Source: Verrucomicrobiota bacterium
GTDB taxonomy: Bacteria > Verrucomicrobiota > Verrucomicrobiia > Opitutales > Opitutaceae
Direction of reading: 5' to 3'
NCBI GenBank assembly: GCA_947471035.1
Contig: CANIWJ010000008.1
Location: 1-55,719, forward strand
DNA: 55,719 bases
The notes beneath the pieces were generated by a model that saw only the letters and a list, made by a program, of their open reading frames with translations, ran no database searches and was not told the origin of the DNA. Of this stretch, positions 21,076-29,548 are shown in pieces (position 1 is the first letter of the stretch; every line of letters begins with the position of its first letter). The position numbers and the translations under genes were made by a program.

Positions 21076-22882
21076 TCCGTTCGAGCGCTTCCGCCACCAG
21101 CTGCGTTTCCAGCTTGGAGAGACTGTTCGTGGCCGCCTGTAAATTTGCCAGTCGTGGGCGGGCCTCGGCGGTTTTTCCTGCTTCGGCCAGAGCGAGAGCG
21201 TAGGTGAATTCAAAGCCCGGCGCCGACTCGCTTTCGGTTCTCATACGCTCGGCCAGAGGCTCCAGTAACGCGAGAGCGAGGGCGGGTTCGCCACGGCGCA
21301 CCTCGGCGAGGGCGGTTGTAATCTGATAAGCAACGCGCCCCGGATTTTTTTGCAGCGTCTGACGAGCGAGATGCACCGCACCCAACCTGTCCAAACCGGT
21401 AAGGGCGGAGAAATAGGCGAGATTGTTGGCCACGTCAGGGTCGTCCGGTCGCAAGGCGTGAAGCCGTCGAAAAACCGCATATTGGCCGGGTGCATCGTCG
21501 TTGATCTGGGCGTGGCGAACGAGGGCACCCAGGGCCAGCCAGGCGGTTTCGGGTTGTTGCGCGGCGGTTTCCCATAGCGCGAGCGCGGGTTCGATCCTTC
21601 CCCAGACGTAAAGGGTGTTGGCGGCAAAAAGCGCGGATGTGGTACGGGCTCGTGTTTGTGCCTCCAAGTTGGAACGCCCTTTTGCCGCCGACGCGAGGTC
21701 GCCCAGTTGCACGGCCGCTTCCCAGGCGTAGAGCGAACGGATGAACTCGACGTCGTCCCTCCAGGGCCCTTCGGCGGACCAGGCGGCCAGATCGGCCCAG
21801 CGGCCAGTCAGGCGACGCGCCTCGGCGAGGCTGACCACACCCGGGGGGCGGCGGGTGACTAATTCCGGCAGGGTGGAGGCCCAGCTCAGGGCGTCTTCGG
21901 CGCGTCCGATTTGCACCAGCCAGCCGAGCAACAGGCTGGCCCGCATGGGCTCGCCGATGTAGTCGCGCTGCAGGCCGGAGAGCACGGTCCGGTAATGGGT
22001 TTCGTCCGAGCGAGCCAAGGCATTGAGCACCGCCGGAACATCGGTGGTGGAGGCGCGGGGATGGGCGAGCAGCGCGTCGGCCCAGCGGCGAAGTGCGGAG
22101 CGATCATCGACCCGCAAAGCTTCACCGAGAAGCGGGCGCAGCGCCTCGACACCCCACTCCGGATCGCCGGCCCATTTGGCGAGTAACACCAAGGCATTTT
22201 CCCGGGCAACTTCGGTGCCGATACGCAATGAAACCAAGCCAAGCGGGATCTCGTTGACCGCGATTTCGCCTCCGATTTTTTGCGCTTGGGTAAAGTAATC
22301 AACCGCCTCGGTCCAGCGCCCCGAGCGCCGGGCCAGTTCGCCGCGCAGGCGCAAGGCGTAGTCCGAAGTGGAAACGAAACCAGGAGGCAACGCGTCGAGC
22401 CTGCGGGCGGTGGTGGTCTCGTCACCGGCGGAGAGGATCGCACCGCAAAGCGCAAGGGCGAGATCGAGCCGGTCGGGGGCGAGTTCCGCCGCCCGTTGCG
22501 CGGCGCGCAGAACAGCAGCGGGATCGTTGCGCAGGCGGGCGAGATCCGCCACAGCCTGCCAAGTATAGACCGACTTGGGTGCGAGCTCGATCAAACGGCC
22601 GACTGCCTCTTCCGCGCGATCAGCGCGTCCGGCGGCGAGCCATTGAGTGGCGATGCGTTGCGCCCGATACTGGGTCCAGCGCGGATAACCCCAAACGGCA
22701 AGACCTCCACCTGTCAGAAGTAGCCCGAGCCCAAGGTAAATTATGCGGCGAAACCCGACGCGTTCTTCCCAGCGGTCAAGCACCCACCAGAGACCTTCGC
22801 GCAAATCAATCCGGGCCCACCCCCGGTGCCAAGCGGCAAGGGGAGGTGATGGAGGGGGGAGATTATCCGGGGGTTCAGCCAT
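21065..22882 (-). CDS. Membrane-anchored TPR protein of the exosortase locus
   Basis: The 605-aa protein has a Pro-rich N-terminus and one membrane helix (YLGLGLLLTGGGLAVWGY, about residues 48-66). A long series of TPR-like helical pairs follows (WLAAGRADRAEEAVGRLIEL, WQAVADLARLRNDPAAVL, RSGRWTEAVDYFTQAQ). TPR proteins commonly accompany exosortase systems, where they may scaffold export or polysaccharide machinery. That link here rests on position. An upstream ATG at 22930 would add 16 residues; MAEPPDNL at 22882 is preferred. Its end overlaps the PEP-CTERM gene on the other strand. Confidence 0.83.
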   Translation of the reverse strand: MAEPPDNLPPPSPPLAAWHRGWARIDLREGLWWVLDRWEERVGFRRIIYLGLGLLLTGGGLAVWGYPRWTQYRAQRIATQWLAAGRADRAEEAVGRLIELAPKSVYTWQAVADLARLRNDPAAVLRAAQRAAELAPDRLDLALALCGAILSAGDETTTARRLDALPPGFVSTSDYALRLRGELARRSGRWTEAVDYFTQAQKIGGEIAVNEIPLGLVSLRIGTEVARENALVLLAKWAGDPEWGVEALRPLLGEALRVDDRSALRRWADALLAHPRASTTDVPAVLNALARSDETHYRTVLSGLQRDYIGEPMRASLLLGWLVQIGRAEDALSWASTLPELVTRRPPGVVSLAEARRLTGRWADLAAWSAEGPWRDDVEFIRSLYAWEAAVQLGDLASAAKGRSNLEAQTRARTTSALFAANTLYVWGRIEPALALWETAAQQPETAWLALGALVRHAQINDDAPGQYAVFRRLHALRPDDPDVANNLAYFSALTGLDRLGAVHLARQTLQKNPGRVAYQITTALAEVRRGEPALALALLEPLAERMRTESESAPGFEFTYALALAEAGKTAEARPRLANLQAATNSLSKLETQLVAEALERIKP

Positions 22883-23062
22883 GCGCAGGTAACGGAGCGG
22901 GGGATAAGTGCACTTCGTTAGCCTAGCCACAGAAGCGCGAGAAACCGCTGCCGCCGGAGATACGGGACCGGAAGCAGATTAGTTTACCCTTACTCCCCCG
23001 TGGAAAAGCCCAAGTCTAAAGTGGGCACCCCGAATACACCGCCCGGCCAACTTCAGTCAGAG

Positions 23063-24409
23063 TTAACGTCCGACGGCGAGGACCTCGACCTCAATCAGTG
23101 CTTTCTGCGGCAGGGTACTAACCGGGAAAGAGGTGCGCGCAGGTTTCTGCGGGTTGAGTTTCGCATGGTTAAAGAAACGCCCATAGGCTTCGTTCCACAG
23201 GTCGATGTTTTTACGGAACGCATCGCCCACCACCGGATAGGCGCGCAGTTGCACCACATCGGAAGGTTTGAGTCCGGCCGCCGCCAACCGATTACGCAAG
23301 GTGAGCAAGGCGGTGACACCTTGGTCGTGCATGTCGCCGCCGGCCGATCCAATCGCCCCTGCAAACCAAGTCACTGGCCGCAACCGGGCGACGGTGCCAG
23401 TGCTGCTAATCTGTGCTTCCGCCGTGCCGGTCATTTCGAGCCATGGATTGGTCGCCGCCACAAGGTCATGGCCGTTGAAGGGACCGCGCGCATCGGCGGC
23501 GGCGGCATACACTTCGATCTCAATTAACTGTCCGTTAGAGCTGAAACCGGGGCCGGTGACCAAAGCGAGCGCAGGGCGCAAATCGGGGTGCTTAGCCATG
23601 AACGCTTTTCCAAACTCCGCGCCGAAGCCCGCAAAATCGACATCTTTAGTCCCCGGGGTCGCCGAGAGGAGAGCGCGCACGTAGAAAACATCTTCCCAGT
23701 GGAAACCTTGGGCCGCGATGGATTGCTCCAGTTTCTTAAAAATCGAGCGGCTCTGCTCGGCAACCGAGCCATAACGTTCAACGGTGCGTTCAGGTTTGGT
23801 CAGGTCGGCTGGATCGGCAAGTACACCGGCGGAAAACAACATGGGAGAACCAGGCAAAACCACCGCTGCGCCCGAGGAGCCAAAAGGGCCCTCGCCGGCG
23901 AGACGAATGTAAGGATTAAACGGCGAAGGTTTACCCGGCGCGCTGGCCGAAGCCGGGGCAAAGAAGGCCGCGACCGCCTCAGCTTGAAGCGCTGTGCCGG
24001 TGCCGCCGAAAAGAGCGTCGGCGGCAAGCGTGGTGCGTGACGGAGTGTGACCGGCGGGGGCGAAGAATTCGCGCCACGCCGCGTTCCAGGATTCCATATC
24101 CAGCGTGCCATCGGGGCGCGGCGTCAGACTGGCGCGCACGTAGGCGATGTTTTTACGATCCAGCCCGAGCAAGGCGAGATTGCGCTCCAGGCCGACGAGG
24201 GCGGATGCGCCGTCTGGGGAAGGCTGCCCGGCGACGAAGACCTTGGCGGCATAGGGGGAAACGGTGGCGGATACCGAATAGGCGACGTTTTCCAAGGTTT
24301 TGAAAACAATGGGTTCGGCTTGTGCGAAGGCACCGGCACACCAGGCCGCGCTGCTCACGCCGCAAACGACCAAACTGCGGAGGAATCGATTAAGGGAAAG
24401 GGAAGGCAT
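23063..24409 (-). CDS. Exported protein with three RidA-like domains
   Basis: The 448-aa protein has a Sec-type signal peptide (RFLRSLVVCGVSSAAWCAGAFAQA) and three consecutive RidA/YjgF-like units at about residues 42-149, 186-303 and 341-448. Each shows a strand pair, the VRA or LRA element (NIAYVRASLTP, DVFYVRALLS, DVVQLRAYPV) and a closing segment with an arginine (PSRTTL, LRPALALV, PARTSFPV). RidA proteins hydrolyse reactive 2-imino or enamino acids. Cytoplasmic single-domain forms act as trimers, so a covalent triple could mimic a trimer in one chain. It is divergent from a Tat-exported amino-acid-oxidase-like gene, 90 bases away. The ATG at 24409 gives the best signal peptide. Confidence 0.85.
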   Translation of the reverse strand: MPSLSLNRFLRSLVVCGVSSAAWCAGAFAQAEPIVFKTLENVAYSVSATVSPYAAKVFVAGQPSPDGASALVGLERNLALLGLDRKNIAYVRASLTPRPDGTLDMESWNAAWREFFAPAGHTPSRTTLAADALFGGTGTALQAEAVAAFFAPASASAPGKPSPFNPYIRLAGEGPFGSSGAAVVLPGSPMLFSAGVLADPADLTKPERTVERYGSVAEQSRSIFKKLEQSIAAQGFHWEDVFYVRALLSATPGTKDVDFAGFGAEFGKAFMAKHPDLRPALALVTGPGFSSNGQLIEIEVYAAAADARGPFNGHDLVAATNPWLEMTGTAEAQISSTGTVARLRPVTWFAGAIGSAGGDMHDQGVTALLTLRNRLAAAGLKPSDVVQLRAYPVVGDAFRKNIDLWNEAYGRFFNHAKLNPQKPARTSFPVSTLPQKALIEVEVLAVGR

Positions 24410-24499
24410 GCGAGCGGACAAAGCACGTCCCGTGCGAATTAGTGCTGCTAGAAAAAAATTTCAGCCGAGTAGGCGTGCCGACTGCTTTTCACCAACACG

Positions 24500-25699
24500 A
24501 TGCAAAGACGTGATTTCCTACGGCGTTCGGGTGCGGCAGTGGGTTTCGGGGCTATCCTAGGCGGTTCTCGCCTACTCGCCGCGACGGTCGAGAAGGCTCC
24601 GCCGCCACCCTTGCCATTGGTCACAACCAAGATTGGGCCACTTGCGCCCGTGCGCGCCAATCCCGACCGGTTGATCCGCGTATCGGTGTGCCTGCGTCCG
24701 TTTCGCGCCCAAGGGCCGCGCATCGAGGGCGAGCGCATCGGCGAAAAGGTGGTAATTCACAACTACGGCCACGGCGGCAGTGGCTGGTCGCTTTCATGGG
24801 GTGCGGCCGCCATCGCGGTGCGCGAGGCGCTGGCGACCGGCGAACGTGAGTTTGCCGTGATCGGTTGCGGGGCGATCGGGCTCACCACCGCGCTCCTGCT
24901 CCAGCAATCCGGCGTCAAGGTGACGATCTATGCCAAGGATAGACCAAACGAGGCGCGTTCGGCTTTTGCCACCGGCGTGTGGTCGCCCGATTCGCGCATC
25001 TGCTCGGAGGAGGCGGCGACGCCGGCCTTCGCCGCGCTGTGGGAAAAAATGTGCCGTGATTCCTATCGTAAATATCAGACGCTGCTCGGTATCGCGGGAG
25101 CTCCGGTGGAGTGGCGCGACCGGTATTCGGTGTCGTCGATCCCCTTCGAGGAATTACGCAAGAAGCGCGAAGCCGAGGAAGGGCCGATTAAATTCGGCAA
25201 GTTTGGCGATCTGGTCAAAAATCTCACGCCCGGCACCGAGGAACTTGCGCCCGGCACCCATCCCTTCGGCGCTCCCTATGTGCGGCGTGCGACCTCGATG
25301 GTGTTTAACATCGCCTCTTTTCAACGCATCCTGGTTCAGGACTTTCTCGCCGAAGGTGGACGTATCGTGCGTCGCGAATTTAACACGGTGGCGGATTTCG
25401 CCAACCTGCCGGAAAAGACCGTCGTGCACGCCACGGGTTATGGTGCGCGCGCCTTGCTGGGCGACGAGTCCGTGGTGCCGGTGCGTGGCCAACTCGCGTT
25501 GCTCATCCCCCAACCGGAGGTGAATTACAGCCTCAGCGGCGAGGACGTTTCCATGGTCTCGCGTTCGGATGGCATCGTGGTTCAGACCAGTAAACCCACC
25601 GACTTCAACAATACCGACGAGGTGCCAAACCGCGCCGACTCGGAGGCGGGGGTTTTGGCCTTGGCTAAGATCATGGCTCCCTTGTGGCGCGCGGTTTAA
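24500..25699 (+). CDS. Tat-exported FAD-dependent oxidoreductase of the D-amino-acid oxidase family
   Basis: The 399-aa protein begins with a twin-arginine signal (MQRRDFLRRSGAAVGFGA). It contains the DAAO hallmark NYGHGGSGWSLSWG, but at residues 88-101, ahead of the FAD dinucleotide motif VIGCGAIGLTTALL at 120-133. In classical DAAO the order is reversed. Further DAAO-like pieces are ATGVWSPDSR and VVHATGYGARALLGDE, and the chain then ends with GVLALAKIMAPLW. The expected reaction is oxidation of an amino acid (probably a D-form or glycine-like amine) to an imino acid with H2O2. The exported RidA neighbour would hydrolyse that product. Substrate is not determined by sequence. Confidence 0.85.
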   Translation: MQRRDFLRRSGAAVGFGAILGGSRLLAATVEKAPPPPLPLVTTKIGPLAPVRANPDRLIRVSVCLRPFRAQGPRIEGERIGEKVVIHNYGHGGSGWSLSWGAAAIAVREALATGEREFAVIGCGAIGLTTALLLQQSGVKVTIYAKDRPNEARSAFATGVWSPDSRICSEEAATPAFAALWEKMCRDSYRKYQTLLGIAGAPVEWRDRYSVSSIPFEELRKKREAEEGPIKFGKFGDLVKNLTPGTEELAPGTHPFGAPYVRRATSMVFNIASFQRILVQDFLAEGGRIVRREFNTVADFANLPEKTVVHATGYGARALLGDESVVPVRGQLALLIPQPEVNYSLSGEDVSMVSRSDGIVVQTSKPTDFNNTDEVPNRADSEAGVLALAKIMAPLWRAV

Positions 25700-25714
25700 T
25701 CCGCAAGCAGGTCA

Positions 25715-25749
25715 GGGACCTTGGTCGCATCAATTGCGATTAAGGTCCC
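25715..25749. terminator. Hairpin between converging oxidase and kinase genes
   Basis: A 15-bp stem, GGGACCTTGGTCGCA with TGCGATTAAGGTCCC (two G-T pairs), has a 5-base loop. It starts 15 bases after the oxidase stop codon and covers the stop codon of the convergent kinase gene. No T-run follows, so it may work as a bidirectional attenuating hairpin rather than a classical terminator. Confidence 0.45.
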
Positions 25750-27244
25750 GGCGGCTGCTGGCGGGAATTGGAAAAGGCGGGACCGTATCCCCTTTGGCGG
25801 TGAAGAACTGAACATGAAACCGGAACGTAGAGCCGTGGCCGGGCTTGCTCTCCAGCTCTATGCCGCCGCCCATGAGCTCACAGAGTTTTTTGGAGATGGC
25901 GAGGCCGAGGCCGGTGCCGCCGTGGCGACGGGTAGATGAGGTGTCTAGCTGACTGAAGGCCTTGAACAACTTGGCGTGATCGGCGGGGGCGATGCCTATG
26001 CCGGTATCAATAATTTCGGCGCGCAGGGTATACTTGCGGACGCCGTTCTCGGTGGCGGATTCCGCCGGAGCGAAATCGCCCGTGATGCGTATGGTCACGC
26101 CGCCTTTTTCCGTAAATTTCAGGGCATTCCCCACCAAGTTGGATAGAATTTGGCGCAGCCGGTTCTGGTCGCCTTCGAGAATGGGGGGAACACCGGGTGC
26201 GATTTCGGTGCGCAGGGTAAGACCCGCCTGCTGGGCGGGCGCGGCGAAGAGCCGGTTGATCTCATCCACGCATTCGCGCAACGCGAAGGGGGCGATGGTA
26301 ATTTCAAGCCTTCCAGCTTCGATCTTGGAGAGGTCGAGAATGTCGGAAACGAGTGTTTCCAAACTTTCGCCGCAACGCTGGATTGTATCCGCATAGCCAG
26401 TTTGCTCGGGAGTCAGAGGGGTGCTCCGCAGCAGTCGGGTAAAACCGAGCACGCCATTAACAGGGGTGCGGATCTCGTGGCTGACGACGGCGATGAATTC
26501 GCTTTTGGCACGGTCAGCGGATTCGGCGGCTTCCTTGGCGTTGCGCAAGGCGAGTTCCGCCTGTTTGCGCACGGAGACATCATGGCCCACCGCCTGATAT
26601 TCGATGAGTTGACCGTCACGGTCTTTAATCGCGCGGTGTGACCATTGGAAAACGTGTCGCTTACCGTTAGGGTCGAGCAGTACGGTCTCGAAACTGGATG
26701 TTTCGGGCCAGGGATCGAGCACGCGCCAAGGGGTGAGTCCATCGGCCAGAATAGACCAAACCGCGCCGTTAAGCTCCGTGCGTTTGCGACCAAGGAATTG
26801 AGCGTAGGCACCGTTGACGAAGGTCAGGCGGCCGTCGGATTTATACCGGCAAATCAGATCGGCCTGGTCCTCAACGATGGCGCGATAGCTCGCCTCGGTT
26901 TTTTGAAGACTGCGGGCCATCTGCTCGATTTTCCGCGCCAAGCCCATGATTTCGTCGGGGGCATCGGCGTTCTCATCGGTGTTACTTACGGCTCGATCAG
27001 AGTGTTCACGACTTCCGCTCGCGTGGTGGTTAATCTCCTTGAGCTTGGCGAGGAGGTTGCGGTCAAAAACATAGCCGGCAAGCACGAGCAAAATCGCTCC
27101 GATAATAGCGAGCCCGAGCACCCAATAAGTATCACCCAACCGCTCGCGCAGCTCGCCATCGGTGGCGATGACGATGAGGGTAACGCTCAGGCTTAGGGCT
27201 AGCCCGAGGATAAATATAGTCTGGCGTCGGATGGTGCCGATCAT
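25730..27244 (-). CDS. PAS-domain sensor histidine kinase
   Basis: The 504-aa membrane kinase has two transmembrane helices (IFILGLALSLSVTLIVIA and YWVLGLAIIGAILLVLAGYVF) with a very short loop, so it probably senses a cytoplasmic or membrane signal. A linker of ~50 residues leads to a PAS domain (about residues 118-230; YRAIVEDQADLICRYKSDGRLTF). HisKA follows with the phospho-accepting histidine in VVSHEIRTPVNG (~residue 255), and then a HATPase domain with NLVGNALKFTE, DTGIGI and [13 protein letters not shown]. No receiver domain is attached and no response regulator gene is adjacent. Three genes lie upstream on the same strand with gaps under 60 bases. Confidence 0.92.
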   Translation of the reverse strand: MIGTIRRQTIFILGLALSLSVTLIVIATDGELRERLGDTYWVLGLAIIGAILLVLAGYVFDRNLLAKLKEINHHASGSREHSDRAVSNTDENADAPDEIMGLARKIEQMARSLQKTEASYRAIVEDQADLICRYKSDGRLTFVNGAYAQFLGRKRTELNGAVWSILADGLTPWRVLDPWPETSSFETVLLDPNGKRHVFQWSHRAIKDRDGQLIEYQAVGHDVSVRKQAELALRNAKEAAESADRAKSEFIAVVSHEIRTPVNGVLGFTRLLRSTPLTPEQTGYADTIQRCGESLETLVSDILDLSKIEAGRLEITIAPFALRECVDEINRLFAAPAQQAGLTLRTEIAPGVPPILEGDQNRLRQILSNLVGNALKFTEKGGVTIRITGDFAPAESATENGVRKYTLRAEIIDTGIGIAPADHAKLFKAFSQLDTSSTRRHGGTGLGLAISKKLCELMGGGIELESKPGHGSTFRFHVQFFTAKGDTVPPFPIPASSRRDLNRN

Positions 27245-27303
27245 GATGGGGTAGGGCTATTTTGAAAAAGAAGGCGTAAGGAACAAACCGCTAAGGGAAG
27301 GAT

Positions 27304-28359
27304 TTACTTGGACCGGGATCGGCGCGATTTGAATGCGACCTGGCCCTCGCGTCCCGGACGGGCGGACTTGGAGGGTTTCTTGGTCTGCGGGCTGGGTTTC
27401 GCTTGGTTGAGATCGGTGCGACCGGCTTTACCGGCGCGAGGCTTGGCCGGCAGGGCGACGGCGCGCGCGGGTTTCTGGGGCGTCGCGTCAGCTGTGGCGC
27501 CAGTCGGGTCGGCGGGGTCGATTTTAAAGATGCGATCCGGAGCGAAAAACGGGTTATATTTCCGTTCATGGGCAAGGGTAGTGAGCGGACCGTGGCCGGG
27601 GCCGATGACGGTATCCTTGGGCAAACTAAAGATGCGGGCTCGGGTGTTTTTTAACTGCTCACGGAAATGGGTCGGGCTGCCGCCGATCGAGGAGGAGAAA
27701 AGGGCGTCGCCACAAAGGGCGAGCGGCCAGCTCAGTCCTTGCACATAAAAAGTGGTAAGACCGGGCGAATGCCCCCAAGTCGCCAAGGCTTTGATGGCGA
27801 TCACGCCGAGGTGGAAATAGTCATTGGCGGCAAAGGTCCGCGCGCCGGGAAAATCCACCGGCTCGCGTTCGCCGGACCAGACTTCGGCGCCGGTTGCCTT
27901 CACGAGAGCCGACAGCGCGGCGATGTGATCTTCGTGGGTGTGGGTGAGCAGGATGCACTTTACCCGGAGTTTTTCGGCGGCGATGAAATCGATTAAATCG
28001 GAGGCGTCGGTTCCGGTATCGATCACAGCGGCCTCGCGGGATTTGGGGTCCCACACCAGGTAGTTGTTCACCGTCTGGGTACGGAAGGGAGTGTTAAACA
28101 TGGCAAGGCCGCGCGGGAAAATCGGCGCTTTCGGGTAGGCTTCTTTTTTGGCCAGCACCTCAAGAGCGTCGGGCGAAAGCTTAAGGTGCCGGGCGAGGCG
28201 GCGAATGAGAGGCAGGCGGGCTTCACCAGCCTTAATGGCATCGAGTTCGGCGGGCGTGATTTCGGCGCGGGTGGCGAGCTCGGCGTCGGTAATGCCGTAA
28301 CCCCGCTGGGCCTTGGCGATCACATCGGCAAAATTATCTTCGAGAGGAATGAGCGGCAT
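27304..28359 (-). CDS. HTH plus metallo-beta-lactamase-fold hydrolase
   Basis: The 351-aa protein has an N-terminal XRE-like helical domain (ITDAELATRAEITPAELDAI, ~residues 23-42). The metallo-beta-lactamase-fold domain carries an intact HxHxDH motif (H140-T-H142-E-D144-H145) plus later ligands in TWGHSPG, LCGDALF and GPGHGPLTT, so a binuclear metal site is expected. The layout suggests a glyoxalase II-like hydrolase. Beyond residue ~275 comes a disordered, Lys/Pro/Ala-rich tail of ~75 residues absent from its paralogue at 17452. The upstream in-frame extension lacks family character, so the ATG at 28359 (MPLIPLEDNFADV) is used. Confidence 0.88.
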   Translation of the reverse strand: MPLIPLEDNFADVIAKAQRGYGITDAELATRAEITPAELDAIKAGEARLPLIRRLARHLKLSPDALEVLAKKEAYPKAPIFPRGLAMFNTPFRTQTVNNYLVWDPKSREAAVIDTGTDASDLIDFIAAEKLRVKCILLTHTHEDHIAALSALVKATGAEVWSGEREPVDFPGARTFAANDYFHLGVIAIKALATWGHSPGLTTFYVQGLSWPLALCGDALFSSSIGGSPTHFREQLKNTRARIFSLPKDTVIGPGHGPLTTLAHERKYNPFFAPDRIFKIDPADPTGATADATPQKPARAVALPAKPRAGKAGRTDLNQAKPSPQTKKPSKSARPGREGQVAFKSRRSRSK

Positions 28360-28408
28360 GTAGAATAAGGGGGCGCAGGGAGAGAGCACCAAGTGAGTTA
28401 CAATCGTT

Positions 28409-29494
28409 CTATAAACGGACGGGCAGTCCGGAGCGCGAGGATTGATAAATGGCTTGGATAAGGGCAACGGCTGCGCGGCCAGCCTCGCCATCTACCAAGG
28501 GCGGTCGATTTTCGTGTATCGCGGCGATAAAATCCGTGAATTGCTCGCGGTGAGCGTCGCCCCACTTCCAAGCCGAGTCGGTCGAACTGGCCGCCGTTTC
28601 CTGCGTGGCGAGGCGGGTACCCCCGGTGGCGATTTGAAGCGCATGAGCAGAGGCGGGCGGGCCGTTGACGACTGGCTGACCTTTCAAGGCCAGGATATGG
28701 AGTTCATCACCTTCCAATACTGCCGTGCCTTCCGTGCCGTGCAACGCGAGTCGCGCAGGAAACCCCGGATAAGTAGCAGTGCTGGCAAACAAGGTTCCCA
28801 ACGCTCCATTGGCAAAGGTCAGCGTGGCGCAAACCAAGTCTTCGACCTCAATGCGTTGGTGGGCGGCGGTGGCCACCCGGGCGGAAACCTCACGGACCGG
28901 GCCACAAAACCAGAGAAGCAAATCCAGCGTGTGAATTCCTTGCGTCATTAAACAACCGCCTCCGTCCATCGCCCAGGTGCCGCGCCCTGCGCCGGAGTCA
29001 TAATACTCCTGAGTACGATACCAAGCGATGCGAACCTCGGCGGCAACGAGCCGACCCAACGCGTTTTTTTGCAGCAACGCATGGATCGCCTGACTGGCAG
29101 GGTCGAAGCGGTGCTGGCAAATAATCGCGAGCTGTCGGCCGGTTGCCTGCTGCGCGTCGATCAGCTCGGTGCACTCGGCGACAGAAACCGCCATCGGTTT
29201 TTCGATGATCAGATGTTTTCCCGCGCGCAGCGCCTCCGCGCCGATGCGCGCATGCAGTCCGCTAGGCACGCAGAGCGCGATGGCATCGATGTGCGGGTTG
29301 GCGAGGACTTCAACCCAGCTCGCCGCAGAAAGTTTATACTTAGCGGCGAAAGCAGCGGCCTTGGCCGGATCTTCGTCCACGCAATGGCTCAAGCGGGCCA
29401 AAGCAGGTAACTCCCTCATCGCATTGGCCTGAGTCGTCGCGATGGCACCGCACCCGACCAAAGCGAAATTCAGGGGCGGGGGCAGGGTGGACAT
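28409..29494 (-). CDS. Gfo/Idh/MocA-family oxidoreductase
   Basis: The 361-aa protein has the Rossmann NAD(P)-binding start NFALVGCGAIATTQANAMRE, the HIDAIALCVPSGLHARIGAEAL segment and the family motif GKHLIIEKPMAVSVAE. A substrate-binding domain follows with WAMDGGGCLMTQGIHTLDLLLW, whose histidine fits the catalytic position. Members oxidise or reduce sugars, inositols or related alcohols; the substrate here is unknown. It lies between the cysteine desulfurase and HTH-MBL genes on the minus strand with gaps of 54 and 49 bases, suggesting one transcript without an obvious shared pathway. Confidence 0.9.
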   Translation of the reverse strand: MSTLPPPLNFALVGCGAIATTQANAMRELPALARLSHCVDEDPAKAAAFAAKYKLSAASWVEVLANPHIDAIALCVPSGLHARIGAEALRAGKHLIIEKPMAVSVAECTELIDAQQATGRQLAIICQHRFDPASQAIHALLQKNALGRLVAAEVRIAWYRTQEYYDSGAGRGTWAMDGGGCLMTQGIHTLDLLLWFCGPVREVSARVATAAHQRIEVEDLVCATLTFANGALGTLFASTATYPGFPARLALHGTEGTAVLEGDELHILALKGQPVVNGPPASAHALQIATGGTRLATQETAASSTDSAWKWGDAHREQFTDFIAAIHENRPPLVDGEAGRAAVALIQAIYQSSRSGLPVRL

Positions 29495-29548
29495 ATGGAT
29501 AAACGATACGAAGAGGATATACTCCGCATCTGTATCCCAATAGCACGG

